Shown here: positions 18,644-28,394 of the stretch, one piece after another
Numbering within the stretch: position 1 is the first letter of the stretch
Layout of the letters: the number at the start of each line of letters is the position of its first letter
From: Dehalococcoidia bacterium
Lineage (GTDB): Bacteria > Chloroflexota > Dehalococcoidia > Bin125
Reading direction: 5' to 3'
NCBI GenBank assembly: GCA_022828105.1
Contig: JAJEJC010000007.1
Span: 62,001-126,000 of the forward strand
Length of the DNA: 64,000 nucleotides
Made by a program: the position numbers and the translations under genes
Notes under the pieces: generated by a model
Seen by the model: only the letters and a program-made list of their open reading frames with translations
The model's database searches: none
What the model was told of the DNA's origin: nothing

Positions 18644-19705
18644 TCAGGTGAGGGGCGAGTCGGGATCGACATCGGTAGTCGCAGCGATCCAGTAACGGCG
18701 CCGGATGCCCATCGACAGCTCCTCGAGATCGCGGGCGACCTGGCGCTCCGTATTTGCGTCCAGACCCGCCCCGCCGCAGACCCCGGTGAGCATCGAGCGC
18801 TTGAAGATCAGCCCCACCGAGGCGTCGACGAAGGACAGATCGCGCGCCTTGTTGGCGAGGAAGTACTGCATGTCCTTCGAATCGAAGGGAAGCGGCCCGC
18901 GACCGTCGGTGGGCCACAGACCCCAGCCAAGATAGCCGCCGCGAGCGACGTGCTCGCGCACGGCGCGGTGGTGCTCGATCACGTCGTCAACGTGACCTTC
19001 GCGGGCGTCGAAATGGATCAAGTTGGGACGCGCGTCAAGTACGCGGGTCCAGTTCGGGGCGGCGCAGCAGTGAATGCCGGCCAGCGCGCCGATCCGCTGC
19101 AACGGTTCGATGGCGGCGCGCAAGACCGGGATCACTTCGCGCCAGGGCAGCGGAATCGACGGTTCACCGACCGAGGCCAACTCCGGCTCGTCGAACATGA
19201 TGATCGCCTGGAATCCCTGGCGTTGGAAGACGCGGGCCTGTTCGGCGGCGGCGGCGCCCAGCCACGCGCCCAATCGTTGCAGTGTCTCCAGGTCCTGGAG
19301 CGGTGACGCCCCGGCCGCATTGCGGGACCAGCGGGCCAGGGTGATCGGGCCGACGAGCTGGCCCTTGACCACCTGAGACTTGCGCTCCTCGGGTACGCCC
19401 GAAAGATGGTCAAGCAGCTCGTAGAGCCCTTCGGCGCGATCGCGAGGGGGCAGCGCCGCGTTCTCCAGGTCGGAATCGGAGATCTGTCCGCTCCAGGTGA
19501 TGTGCTGACCATCCCAGCTCGCCCCGGGCAGCGAGAGACCTGCCTGGGGAATCATCAGCTCCTCGGCCGAGCGCTTGGGAAGCTGGGGCCAGAAGGGCAA
19601 TCGCCAGTAGTCCTCGAGGACTTCCGAGACCGCTTCGGCGGGGTCGGTGTGTCGCATTGAGCCGACGCCGCAGGGCAGCAAGGGCAGGTGAATGGGTGCG
19701 TCCAC
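18644..19705 (-). CDS. MetE/UroD-superfamily (cobalamin-independent methionine synthase C-domain-like) protein
   Basis: LPCGVGSMRHTDPAEAV..., VVKGQLVGPITLARW, IIMFDEPELASVG, GIHCCAAPNW. Confidence 0.8.
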   Translation of the reverse strand: MDAPIHLPLLPCGVGSMRHTDPAEAVSEVLEDYWRLPFWPQLPKRSAEELMIPQAGLSLPGASWDGQHITWSGQISDSDLENAALPPRDRAEGLYELLDHLSGVPEERKSQVVKGQLVGPITLARWSRNAAGASPLQDLETLQRLGAWLGAAAAEQARVFQRQGFQAIIMFDEPELASVGEPSIPLPWREVIPVLRAAIEPLQRIGALAGIHCCAAPNWTRVLDARPNLIHFDAREGHVDDVIEHHRAVREHVARGGYLGWGLWPTDGRGPLPFDSKDMQYFLANKARDLSFVDASVGLIFKRSMLTGVCGGAGLDANTERQVARDLEELSMGIRRRYWIAATTDVDPDSPLT

Positions 19706-19786
19706 TTGGTCAACGTCTCCTGTGGAGATGTGGGTAGGGCGCCGAGCCGGTCGGTCGCTGGGTTTAGCTTAGCCGTGATGCTCAGG

Positions 19787-19822
19787 ATCGCCGGCGATCG
19801 GCCAACGGAGTTCGCCGGCGAT
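19787..19822. promoter_or_regulatory. two copies of a TCGCCGGCGA palindrome, 24 bp centre to centre, in the nrdJ / metE-like divergent intergenic region
   Basis: ATCGCCGGCGAT (19787-19798) and TTCGCCGGCGAT (19811-19822). Confidence 0.45.
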
Positions 19823-19957
19823 TGATAGACTGCCCAGACAGGATTTCGGTAAACCGTTCAGGCACTTGATCAAATGGTTGATTAGTTGCGCTAAACGGAG
19901 TACTCTCGCGTTCCGTTGCATTTCAGCGGTGCGGACATAACAGAGGCCGAACTCGCA

Positions 19958-19987
19958 CTCCTGCCGGCGACTTCGTCGGAACAGGAG
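19958..19987 (+). promoter_or_regulatory. imperfect hairpin in nrdJ 5' leader
   Basis: CTCCTG...CGAC-TTC-GTCG...CAGGAG. Confidence 0.35.
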
Positions 19988-20017
19988 AGCTAATCTGGCG
20001 AATGAAGGGTACAAGAC

Positions 20018-22900
20018 ATGACTCGCGCCGACGACCAGTCCGACGTTGCCGATGAGACCACTGCCGCGTTGCCCAACGAGGCCACGGTTGAGGAGCAGGC
20101 GACGCCTGCCGCTCGCGCCGTGCGCGAGCCGCTGATTGGACGCCATTTCACGCAGCCCGGCGACGATGTCTACAGCCAGATCGAGTGGACCTACCGCACT
20201 GCGGCAATCACCTCCGACTCCGGCGAGACGATCTTCGAACAGTCTGACATCGAGACGCCTGCGTTCTGGTCGCAGACGGCGACCAACATTGTCGCCTCCA
20301 AGTACTTCTGGGGTCAGGCTGGCACGGACGAGCGCGAATCGTCGATGAAGACCCTCGTCGACCGGGTCGTCGAGACGATCACCCGCTGGGGACGGGCTGG
20401 CGGGTACTTCAACGACGGCGCCGCGGCATCCGCGTTCTCGCAAGAGTTGCGCTACCTGCTGATCAACCAATACGCCGCCTTCAACTCGCCGGTCTGGTTC
20501 AACGTCGGCGTTGAGGAGACGCCGCAGTGCTCCGCTTGCTTCATCAACTCCGTTGAGGACACGATGGAGTCGATCATGGACCTCGCCAAGCGCGAGGCGC
20601 TGCTGTTCAAGTGGGGCAGCGGCACCGGATCGAACCTGTCGACGCTGCGTTCGAGCCGCGAATCGCTGACCGGCGGTGGCAAGGCGTCGGGTCCCGTTTC
20701 GTTCATGCGCGGCTATGACGCCTTCGCCAACGTGATCAAGTCGGGCGGCAAGACGCGGCGCGCGGCCAAGATGATCATCCTCGACGCTGATCATCCCGAT
20801 GTCCTGGAATTCATCAACTGTAAGGCGGATGAAGAGCGCAAGGCCTGGGCGTTGATTGACGCAGGCTACGACGGTTCGCTGAACGGCGATGCGTACTCCT
20901 CGGTCTCGTTCCAGAACGCCAACCACTCGGTGCGCGTCTCGGACGAGTTCATGCAGGCGGTCGAAGCGGATGCGGTGTGGGCGACCCGCGAGGTGGTCGG
21001 CGGTGAGGTGGTCGAGCAGATGCCCGCCCGCGACATCTTGCGAGCGATCTCGGCCGCCACGCATCAGTGCGGCGACCCGGGGATGCAGTTCGACAGCGTG
21101 ATTAACGATTGGCACACCTGCTCGAACACTGACCGCATCTACGCGTCCAACCCGTGCTCGGAGTACATGTTCCTGGACGACACCGCCTGCAACCTTGCGT
21201 CACTCAACCTGCTCAAGTTCTACGACCTGGAGACCCACGAGTTCGACGTTGAGTCGTACCGTCACGCCTGTCGGGTGATCATCACGGCGCAAGAGATTCT
21301 GGTCTCGAACGCCTCATACCCGTCGACGCTGATCGGCGAGAACTCCGAGAAGTATCGTCCGCTGGGTCTGGGCTACACCAACCTCGGTGCGCTGCTGATG
21401 GCTCGGGGACTGCCCTACGACTCGGTGGCGGGACGCGCGCTGGCGGCGTCCGTGACGGCGTTGATGACGGGCGAGGGTTACCTGCAGTCGGCTCGGATTG
21501 CCGAGCGGATCGGGGCCTTCTCCGGTTACGCCGTCAACCGCGACCCGTTCCTGCGCGTGATGCGCAAGCACCAGGCGGCAGTGGGCCGGATCGACGGCCT
21601 GGACTCGGTCCCGGATGCCGTCCGCGAAGCGGCCGAGGACGCCTGGCGTCAGGCGATTGCGCTGGGCGAACAGCACGGTTACCGCAACGCGCAGGCCACG
21701 GTGCTTGCGCCGACTGGCACGATCGCCTTCATGATGGACTGCGACACGACCGGCGTGGAGCCTGACATCTCGCTGGTCAAGTACAAGAATCTCTCGGGCG
21801 GCGGCTACTTCAAGATCGTCAATCGCACAGTGCCGGCTGCGCTGCGCCGGTTGGGCTACTCCGAGGACGCAATCGAGCGTATTGGCGCGCACATCGACGA
21901 GACCGGCACGATCGAAGGCGCGGCCGATCTCGACACCGAGCACCTGGCGATCTTCGACTGCGCGTTCAAGGCGCAGGCGGGACAGCGCAGCATCGCGCCG
22001 CTCGGCCACATCCGAATGCTGGGCGCGGTACAGCCGTTCCTCTCGGGCGCGGTTTCCAAGACGGTCAATGTGCCCGAGCACACCGGCGTCGACGAGATCA
22101 TGCAGACCTACGTGGACGCCTGGAAGCTGGGCGTCAAGGCGGTCGCCATTTATCGCGACAACTCGAAGCGGATCCAACCGCTGGAGACAGGTGAGCGCAG
22201 CTCGTCAGCGGTTGCGGAAGACGCCCCGGTCTACGAGCCGGGACCATCCATGCCAAGCGACGCGCCAGTTGTGCTCGAGAACGCGCTCTCGCCGCCGGCC
22301 TATCGTCGGCACCGGCTGCCGGACGAGCGACAGGCGTTGACGCACAAGTTCACGATCGGCGAGCACGAGGGCTACATGACGATCGGTGAGTTTGAGGACG
22401 GCAGGCCCGGCGAGGTGTTCGTCCACATCTCGAAGGAAGGCTCGACAGTCTCCGGCCTGATGGACGCGGTCGGCACGCTGACCTCGGTTGCGCTGCAGTC
22501 CGGCGTGCCGCTGTCGACGCTGGTCAAGAAGTTCGCCCACATGCGCTTCGAGCCGATGGGCTGGACTCGAAACCGCGACATCCCACACGCCGACTCGATC
22601 CTTGACTACGTCTTCCGTTGGATGGGCACGAAGTACCTGGCCGGCGAGCCGACGGACGCGATCGCGAAACAGGCTCAGATGGCGATGGCGCCTGAAGAAG
22701 TCAAACTGGCCGACGAAGAGGCGGGACCCTCGCCGGTCACACCGCCGGTCGCATCCCTGCCGCTGGTTGATTCGTCGTCCTCGATCGGCTTCCAGAATCA
22801 GCTTGATGCTCCGCCGTGCGCGGAGTGCGGCTCGATCATGGTCCGCTCCGGCTCGTGCTTCCGCTGTATGAACTGTGGCGCGACCTCCGGCTGCTCCTGA
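20018..22900 (+). CDS. nrdJ: vitamin B12-dependent (class II) ribonucleoside-diphosphate reductase
   Basis: NSPVWFNVGVEETPQCSACFINSVEDTMESI; NPCSEYMFLDDTACNLASLNL; APTGTIAFMMDCDTTGVEPDI; AYRDNSK-type 'VAIYRDNSKRIQPL'; C-terminal Zn ribbon CAECGS..CFRCMNCG. Confidence 0.97.
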   Translation: MTRADDQSDVADETTAALPNEATVEEQATPAARAVREPLIGRHFTQPGDDVYSQIEWTYRTAAITSDSGETIFEQSDIETPAFWSQTATNIVASKYFWGQAGTDERESSMKTLVDRVVETITRWGRAGGYFNDGAAASAFSQELRYLLINQYAAFNSPVWFNVGVEETPQCSACFINSVEDTMESIMDLAKREALLFKWGSGTGSNLSTLRSSRESLTGGGKASGPVSFMRGYDAFANVIKSGGKTRRAAKMIILDADHPDVLEFINCKADEERKAWALIDAGYDGSLNGDAYSSVSFQNANHSVRVSDEFMQAVEADAVWATREVVGGEVVEQMPARDILRAISAATHQCGDPGMQFDSVINDWHTCSNTDRIYASNPCSEYMFLDDTACNLASLNLLKFYDLETHEFDVESYRHACRVIITAQEILVSNASYPSTLIGENSEKYRPLGLGYTNLGALLMARGLPYDSVAGRALAASVTALMTGEGYLQSARIAERIGAFSGYAVNRDPFLRVMRKHQAAVGRIDGLDSVPDAVREAAEDAWRQAIALGEQHGYRNAQATVLAPTGTIAFMMDCDTTGVEPDISLVKYKNLSGGGYFKIVNRTVPAALRRLGYSEDAIERIGAHIDETGTIEGAADLDTEHLAIFDCAFKAQAGQRSIAPLGHIRMLGAVQPFLSGAVSKTVNVPEHTGVDEIMQTYVDAWKLGVKAVAIYRDNSKRIQPLETGERSSSAVAEDAPVYEPGPSMPSDAPVVLENALSPPAYRRHRLPDERQALTHKFTIGEHEGYMTIGEFEDGRPGEVFVHISKEGSTVSGLMDAVGTLTSVALQSGVPLSTLVKKFAHMRFEPMGWTRNRDIPHADSILDYVFRWMGTKYLAGEPTDAIAKQAQMAMAPEEVKLADEEAGPSPVTPPVASLPLVDSSSSIGFQNQLDAPPCAECGSIMVRSGSCFRCMNCGATSGCS

Positions 22901-22907
22901 CGGCTAC

Positions 22908-22936
22908 GATCTCCCCCCGCACGGCGGGGGGAGATC
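22908..22936. repeat. palindromic repeat unit (13-bp perfect stem), just after nrdJ stop; may act as terminator
   Basis: GATCTCCCCCCGC acg GCGGGGGGAGATC; same core as arrays at 28467 and 32038. Confidence 0.85.
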
Positions 22937-22984
22937 CCGAAGGCAGAGGGAGGCGCTCCATGAGCGGTCTGCCCGTGCGACTGC

Positions 22985-23716
22985 TCAAGAGTCCTGCTTG
23001 TCGTTGAGCAACGCCCGTCTCCGGCGTTCGTACTCGGATTGGGAGAGGCCTTCGCGCTGCCGCTCGAGCGCTTCAAGTTCGGGAGAGGTGGGTTGCGCCT
23101 TGACTCTGCGGGGCGACGCCGGCTCCGTCGGGGGTGTTAGGTGTGTGGCCGGGAACGGTGACACGACACTCGGCCCAGGTGGCGCGGGCGGGGGCATCTG
23201 CATGTCGTCGCTGACGAACTCCGTCGGTTCGGTTGCGGGTTGCGGCGCTTCGCGCCGGATCACGACCAGCGTGCCGACCATGCGGTCGTGGACGCATTGA
23301 CGATCAGGGTTGAGGAGTATCCATCCGGCGTTGATGATCGGTCCCAGCAGTCCGAAGGCGTAGCCGATGAATCCGAGCAGCAAACGCTTGATCACCAACT
23401 CCCTCATCCACATGCGCTGGGGCGTGACTTCCTGTCCTGCCTCATTGATCACGTAAAGGTCGAGCAGCGACTTGGCCGGCGACTGTCCGTCACGGGATGT
23501 GAACCACATCATGTACAGCCAGATCGGCAGAAGCAGGAAGATCAGCAGGTCCAGAATCTCGCAGCCCAGCCGCCGCAAGTATGGAGCCGCGAAGTCGCCC
23601 GAAGTCGGGTGCGACATGAGCACGCCGCACTTGGCGCAAAAGACACCGACGCCGGGGTACTCTCCGCAGATCGGGCAGTGCTCGGCGCGCAACGCGCCGG
23701 GTTTTCGGCTGCTCAT
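22985..23716 (-). CDS. RDD family membrane protein with N-terminal zinc ribbon
   Basis: CPICGEYPGVGVFCAKCG; RRLGCEILDLLIFLLLPIWLYMMWFTSRDGQSPAKSLLDLYVINEAG. Confidence 0.85.
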   Translation of the reverse strand: MSSRKPGALRAEHCPICGEYPGVGVFCAKCGVLMSHPTSGDFAAPYLRRLGCEILDLLIFLLLPIWLYMMWFTSRDGQSPAKSLLDLYVINEAGQEVTPQRMWMRELVIKRLLLGFIGYAFGLLGPIINAGWILLNPDRQCVHDRMVGTLVVIRREAPQPATEPTEFVSDDMQMPPPAPPGPSVVSPFPATHLTPPTEPASPRRVKAQPTSPELEALERQREGLSQSEYERRRRALLNDKQDS

Positions 23717-23813
23717 TTCTGATTCTTCACATCGAGGCTAGCGGGGCGTCCGACAGGCAGCGCCCAGACGCGTCACTCGCACTCAAGCAGGAAGATGCGT
23801 TGGGACGAGGCAC

Positions 23814-24461
23814 TCATAGCGCCCGCAGTTCAGCGCTGGTTTGCCTGACGCCTCTGACATTGATGACCAGCGTGCCGAAGACGCGGTCGTGGAGCGTCTG
23901 ACGGTCTCGACTGAAGAAGATAGCCACGGCGTCAGCGATCACGACAATCGCGATCAGGAAGATGACGATGCTGCCTACCGCAGACTCCGGATAGAGCTGG
24001 GCTATCAGCAGCGTCGGCGCATTGACGGCGACTCTATATCCGACCTCGCGCGCCCACATCAGTCGCCGGGAGGCAGGCGCGCCGTCGGCGCGAATGACCT
24101 GGGTCGAGACGATCTGCTTGCCGGGCGTCTGTCCCCTTCGGGCGAGATAGGCGAACCAGACAAGCCAGACCAGGGAACCGACCCAGAGTTCCAGCGCCAG
24201 CACATCGCCGAGACTGGCGAGTCCGAGCACGAGGCCGATCACCGCCGGGACCAGGCCGTCGGACAAGGCGCCCATGAAACGCGACACGCGACTGGCGGCG
24301 TATCGCGGCGAATGTCCGTGCTCTGCGTCCGAGCGGAGCACTTGACAGGACGTGCAGAAGCGGACGCCGAGATCGGTGTTGTTGCCGCAGGCGGCGCAGA
24401 TGGCGCCGAAGAGGCCGCGCGGCGGAGGCGGCGTGCCCTCCAGGGGTTCGAATCGGCCCAT
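23814..24461 (-). CDS. RDD family membrane protein
   Basis: CAACGNNTDLGVRFCTSC; RRGQTPGKQIVSTQVIRADG; SRDRQTLHDRVFGTLVI. Confidence 0.82.
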   Translation of the reverse strand: MGRFEPLEGTPPPPRGLFGAICAACGNNTDLGVRFCTSCQVLRSDAEHGHSPRYAASRVSRFMGALSDGLVPAVIGLVLGLASLGDVLALELWVGSLVWLVWFAYLARRGQTPGKQIVSTQVIRADGAPASRRLMWAREVGYRVAVNAPTLLIAQLYPESAVGSIVIFLIAIVVIADAVAIFFSRDRQTLHDRVFGTLVINVRGVRQTSAELRAL

Positions 24462-24484
24462 CGGCTGCGCTCCTGAGTTCGAGC

Positions 24485-25078
24485 TTAGTAGGGCAAGGTG
24501 AAGGGGCGGTACTCGCCGCTGCGCAACGCGCGCATCAGGTCTTCGAGGCTCTTGATTTCTGCGTCGAACTCTGTCGCCGCAGTGGCGACCTCATGCAGGG
24601 CGTGCGAGTCGCTGCCGCCGATCGGCGGCAACGGACGCGTCCGTCCGCGCGATGAGGCGCTCTGGTTCTGCAGCGGACCGTCGCAGCCGTTGAGTCCCTC
24701 GACACCGTCGAACAGTTCCATCGCCTCGCGCGAGACCCGCAGTCCGGGGTCGCGCGCGGGATGGGCCAGGTACATCAGCGCGTCGCGGTCGTCACAGTAC
24801 GCGCGCAGGCGCTTCGAGTCGGTAATCCGCGGAAATGGCTCGGTCAGTCCATAGGCCAGCACGTGTCCGAGTTCAGTGGTGACTTCGATCGCCGGGAGGA
24901 CGACGATACCGATCTGTTCTGCCAGCCGGGCGGTGCGGTCCGCCGGCCAGAGGACATCGTGCTCGGTCAGCATCACCCCATCGAGTCCGCGCTCGGCGGC
25001 ACGAACCAAGGCGTCGTGCGGCAGCAGGTTGCTGTCGGTCGAGAAGACCGACGTATGGGTGTGCATATCGATCAGCAT
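24485..25078 (-). CDS. PHP domain-containing protein
   Basis: MLIDMHTHTSVFSTDSNLLPHDALVRAAERGLDGVMLTEHD. Confidence 0.9.
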   Translation of the reverse strand: MLIDMHTHTSVFSTDSNLLPHDALVRAAERGLDGVMLTEHDVLWPADRTARLAEQIGIVVLPAIEVTTELGHVLAYGLTEPFPRITDSKRLRAYCDDRDALMYLAHPARDPGLRVSREAMELFDGVEGLNGCDGPLQNQSASSRGRTRPLPPIGGSDSHALHEVATAATEFDAEIKSLEDLMRALRSGEYRPFTLPY

Positions 25079-25136
25079 CTGTCTGAAGGCTCACGGCAAC
25101 GGATGAGTCGGTCAACCGACCACAGATCAGACTCGG

Positions 25137-25478
25137 ATGTACCATCGCCACGTGAGGCAGATCACATTCATCGCCACAGTGGTGCAGGACGAGCGTCAGC
25201 TCGACGGCAGCCGGCATCTGGAAATCGTCAGCGAGATCGAAGGCAGCGACACGGCGCTCCATATCGTGATCGATCACGACGGCGAGTTGTCGGAGGCGGA
25301 CATGACTCTCGAGCTCGGCGGCGAAGCCGATTCGGTCGCTCTCGACGGAGACCCGGGCATGGCCAACTGGGAGATCCTGGAGTTCAGATTGACCTCCGAG
25401 CGGATGGTCGTGGAGGCCCGGCCACGCCAGGACGGAGACCTAGAAATGCGCCTGGCCGTGCGCGGAGTGAAGCCATGA
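25137..25478 (+). CDS. hypothetical 113-aa protein, translationally coupled to cofD
   Basis: ORF ending with an ATGA overlap with the cofD start at 25475. Confidence 0.6.
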   Translation: MYHRHVRQITFIATVVQDERQLDGSRHLEIVSEIEGSDTALHIVIDHDGELSEADMTLELGGEADSVALDGDPGMANWEILEFRLTSERMVVEARPRQDGDLEMRLAVRGVKP

Positions 25479-26416
25479 CCCGCGTTGCGGTGCTCGCCGG
25501 CGGCGTCGGCGCGGCGCGGTTCCTCGACGGACTGGTCCGTGTCGTACCGCCCGCTGACGTCACCGCGATCGTCAATGTCGGCGACGACATTGAGTGGGCC
25601 GGACTGCACATCTCGCCCGACCTTGACACGGTCATGTACACGCTAGCCGACATGGTCAATCCCGAGACCGGCTGGGGCCTGCGCGGCGAGTCGCGCCGGA
25701 CCCTGGACCGGCTCTCGGAACTGGGCGGCCCGGACTGGTTCATGATCGGCGACCTCGACCTCGCCACGCACCTGTTCCGTACGCACTGGCTTGGACAGGG
25801 CAATCCGCTCTCCACCGTTACCCGCGACCTCGTGAAACGGGCGGGCCTGGAGCTGTTCATCACACCCGTCACCGACGACCGCCTACGCACCATGGTCGAC
25901 ACCGACGCGGGTGAATTCTCCTTCCAGGACTACTTCGTGCGGCGGCGCGCCGTCGATCGCGTGCACTCGCTCAGATTCGACGGCGCCGAAACTGCGCGAC
26001 CGGCACCGTATGTCGTCGAGGCCCTGAACGAATCCGATGTAATCGTGATTGCGCCCTCCAATCCATTTCTCAGCATCGACCCCTTGCTCAGCGTGCCGGG
26101 GCTGCGCGAACTGGTCGCCTCGAATCGCTCAAAGGTCGCAGCGGTCAGCCCAATCATCGGCGGAGAGGCCGTTAAGGGACCGGCCGCCGACATTCTCCAG
26201 TCAATGGGACACGACGTGTCCGCGTTGGGTGTCGCACGATTGTACGAGGATTTGGCGGAGGTGTTTGTGCTTGACGAGACCGACGCAGCGCTCGCCTCGA
26301 CGATCGAGTCGGAGACGGGAATGCGCGTGCACATCATGCCGACGCTGATGACGGATGTCGAGGCGAAGATGGCGCTCGCCGCGGGAACGCTGAAGGCGGC
26401 GCTCCATGACGGCTGA
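25475..26416 (+). CDS. cofD: 2-phospho-L-lactate transferase (F420 biosynthesis)
   Basis: MTRVAVLAGGVGAARFLDGLVRVV; NVGDDIEWAGLHISPDLDTVMYTLADMVNPETGWGL; SNPFLSIDPLLSVPG. Confidence 0.95.
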   Translation: MTRVAVLAGGVGAARFLDGLVRVVPPADVTAIVNVGDDIEWAGLHISPDLDTVMYTLADMVNPETGWGLRGESRRTLDRLSELGGPDWFMIGDLDLATHLFRTHWLGQGNPLSTVTRDLVKRAGLELFITPVTDDRLRTMVDTDAGEFSFQDYFVRRRAVDRVHSLRFDGAETARPAPYVVEALNESDVIVIAPSNPFLSIDPLLSVPGLRELVASNRSKVAAVSPIIGGEAVKGPAADILQSMGHDVSALGVARLYEDLAEVFVLDETDAALASTIESETGMRVHIMPTLMTDVEAKMALAAGTLKAALHDG

Positions 26417-27098
26417 GCCCAGCGGCGTAGTGGCCGTTGTGCCCGTGCGAGGATTGCCAGCGGGCAAGCGCCGCCTCGCCGCGCTGCTTGACCTGGAAGA
26501 GCGCAACTCGCTGGTGCGGGCGATGCTGGACGACGTGGTCGCGGCGCTCGTTGCAGCCGAGCGCGTTGACGAGGTCGTGATCGCCTCGCGCGACTCAGCG
26601 GCCCGCGACGAAGCTGCGCGGCTGGGTGTCGGATTCCTCGACCAGACTGATCTGCGCCTCGGATACAACCGAGCGGTGCAGTTTGCCCAGCAGGCGCTGG
26701 CCGAGTCGGACGCCATCCTGATCGTGCCCGCCGACGTGCCATTGGTTACCCCCGACGCGGTCGATCTGATGGTCTCGACTGCGCCGGATGGTCCGGCCGT
26801 GGTCGTCGCGCCGGCGCACGACGGCGGAACGAACGGGCTGTTCCTGCGCCCTCCCGACGTGATCGCGCCGCAGTTCGGACCTTCTTCGGCGCGGGCGCAT
26901 CAGCAGTCGGCGGCCGCAGGGGGCGAAATGGGCGTGCCCTTCCGCGAAGCTCGGATCGATGTCTGGGCCTTTGACCTGGACACGCCGTCCGACCTGCGCT
27001 GGCTGCGCGAGACCCTGCCCCAGTTGCCCGAAGCGATTGCTCCGAATGCTCGGGCCTGGCTGATTGCGCACGAAGCGCACATGCAGGCGCTGAGCTAA
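26406..27098 (+). CDS. cofC: 2-phospho-L-lactate guanylyltransferase
   Basis: VAVVPVRGLPAGKRRLAALLDLEERNSLVRAMLDDVVAAL; VPADVPLVTP; DGGTNGLFLRPP. Confidence 0.93.
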   Translation: MTAEPSGVVAVVPVRGLPAGKRRLAALLDLEERNSLVRAMLDDVVAALVAAERVDEVVIASRDSAARDEAARLGVGFLDQTDLRLGYNRAVQFAQQALAESDAILIVPADVPLVTPDAVDLMVSTAPDGPAVVVAPAHDGGTNGLFLRPPDVIAPQFGPSSARAHQQSAAAGGEMGVPFREARIDVWAFDLDTPSDLRWLRETLPQLPEAIAPNARAWLIAHEAHMQALS

Positions 27099-27102
27099 CC
27101 CG

Positions 27103-28269
27103 CTAGGCCCTGGGCAGGCCGAAGCCTCGCTGGGCGATGATGTTTCGCTGCAGTTCGTTGCCGCCGGCGCCGAAGGTGGGCATGACGGCGGCGAGATAGC
27201 CGTTCTCCGCCGAGCCGTCGATTGGGGCGCGCTCGTCGTTGCCGTTGAGTTGACCGTAGAGGCCCATCGCGTGCAGCGAGAAGTTCTGCAGGCGCTGCAT
27301 CATCTCGGTCGAGAAGATTTTCACCTGGCTCGCTTCGTAGTTTGGCGATTCCTCGCGCTTGAGCATGTCGAGGATGCGGTAGCTGAGATGCTGCAAGACT
27401 TCGAGCTGAACCTTGAAGTCGGCCATCGTGCGTTTGATTCCGGCGTCTTCGATCGGGCGGCCCATCGGGGTGTCGGACGTGGCCCAATCCATCAACCGGT
27501 CGTAGACGGCCCGCACCGACGAGACGGTGAAGATCGAGATGCGCTCGCGGTCGAGTGCGTGGGCGGCGTAGTACCAGCCCTGATTTTCCTCGCCGACGAG
27601 CACATTGGTTGGTACGCGCACGTCCTCGAAGTAGACCTCGTTGGTGCGGTACCCGGCCATCGTCCAGAGCGGCTTGACGGTGATTCCGGCCGATTGCATA
27701 TCGACCAGCATCATCGAGACGCCGCGGTGCTTGGGTGCGTCGGGGTTGGTGCGGGTCGCCAGCCAGACGTACTCACTGCGGTGCGCGCCGGAGGTGAAGC
27801 GCTTGATCCCGTTGAGGATGTAGTCGTCGCCGTCCTTGACCGCGCGCAACTGTAGGGAGGCGAGGTCGGAGCCGGCGTCGGGTTCGGTGTAGCCCAGCGC
27901 GAACTCGACTTCTCCGCGGGCGATTGGCGGGAGGAAGCGCTCCTGCTGTTCCTCGGTGCCGAAGCGCATCAGGGTCGGACCGACCTGCTGGGTGGCGACG
28001 GTCGCCTGGGGCGCGCCGACGTAGTTCATCGCCTCCCAGAAGAGGTACTGCTCCTCGAGCGAGCGCTCCTGTCCGCCGTACTCGGCCGGCCAGGACATGG
28101 TCAGCCAGCCGCGATCGGCCAGCAGCCTGCGGAAACCGCGCTCCTCGGCCATCGTGTCCGTGGTCGGATCGCCAATCGTGGCCCGAAGCTCGGGCGTCCA
28201 TTCCTGATCGAGAAACTCGTTGACCTCGGCCTCGAAGGCGAGCGCCTTGTCACTGAATCGGTACTCCAT
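27103..28269 (-). CDS. acyl-CoA dehydrogenase
   Basis: LGYTEPDAGSDLASLQLRAVKDGDDYILNGIKRFTSGAH; FGAGGNELQRNIIAQRGFGLPR. Confidence 0.95.
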   Translation of the reverse strand: MEYRFSDKALAFEAEVNEFLDQEWTPELRATIGDPTTDTMAEERGFRRLLADRGWLTMSWPAEYGGQERSLEEQYLFWEAMNYVGAPQATVATQQVGPTLMRFGTEEQQERFLPPIARGEVEFALGYTEPDAGSDLASLQLRAVKDGDDYILNGIKRFTSGAHRSEYVWLATRTNPDAPKHRGVSMMLVDMQSAGITVKPLWTMAGYRTNEVYFEDVRVPTNVLVGEENQGWYYAAHALDRERISIFTVSSVRAVYDRLMDWATSDTPMGRPIEDAGIKRTMADFKVQLEVLQHLSYRILDMLKREESPNYEASQVKIFSTEMMQRLQNFSLHAMGLYGQLNGNDERAPIDGSAENGYLAAVMPTFGAGGNELQRNIIAQRGFGLPRA

Positions 28270-28394
28270 GTGGCGGCTCCCCAGGGTGTCGATCGGTTCG
28301 TCTGAATGCTACCGCAGCGTGGGCGGCGGGCACGGCGGAGCCGGGGTCGGGTGATCGGCCGGGAGGAAAAAAACGCGCGGGAGAGATTGGGGGA

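Noticed and set aside
19706-20017. Cobalamin riboswitch or NrdR boxes upstream of nrdJ
   Set aside because: I could not find a B12-box or a convincing NrdR-box pair by eye; needs an Infernal or motif scan.
24761-25474. N-terminal extension of CofD in the long ORF 24761..26416
   Set aside because: The extension is antisense to the PHP gene and overlaps the 113-aa ORF; the CofD motif starts at the ATG at 25475.
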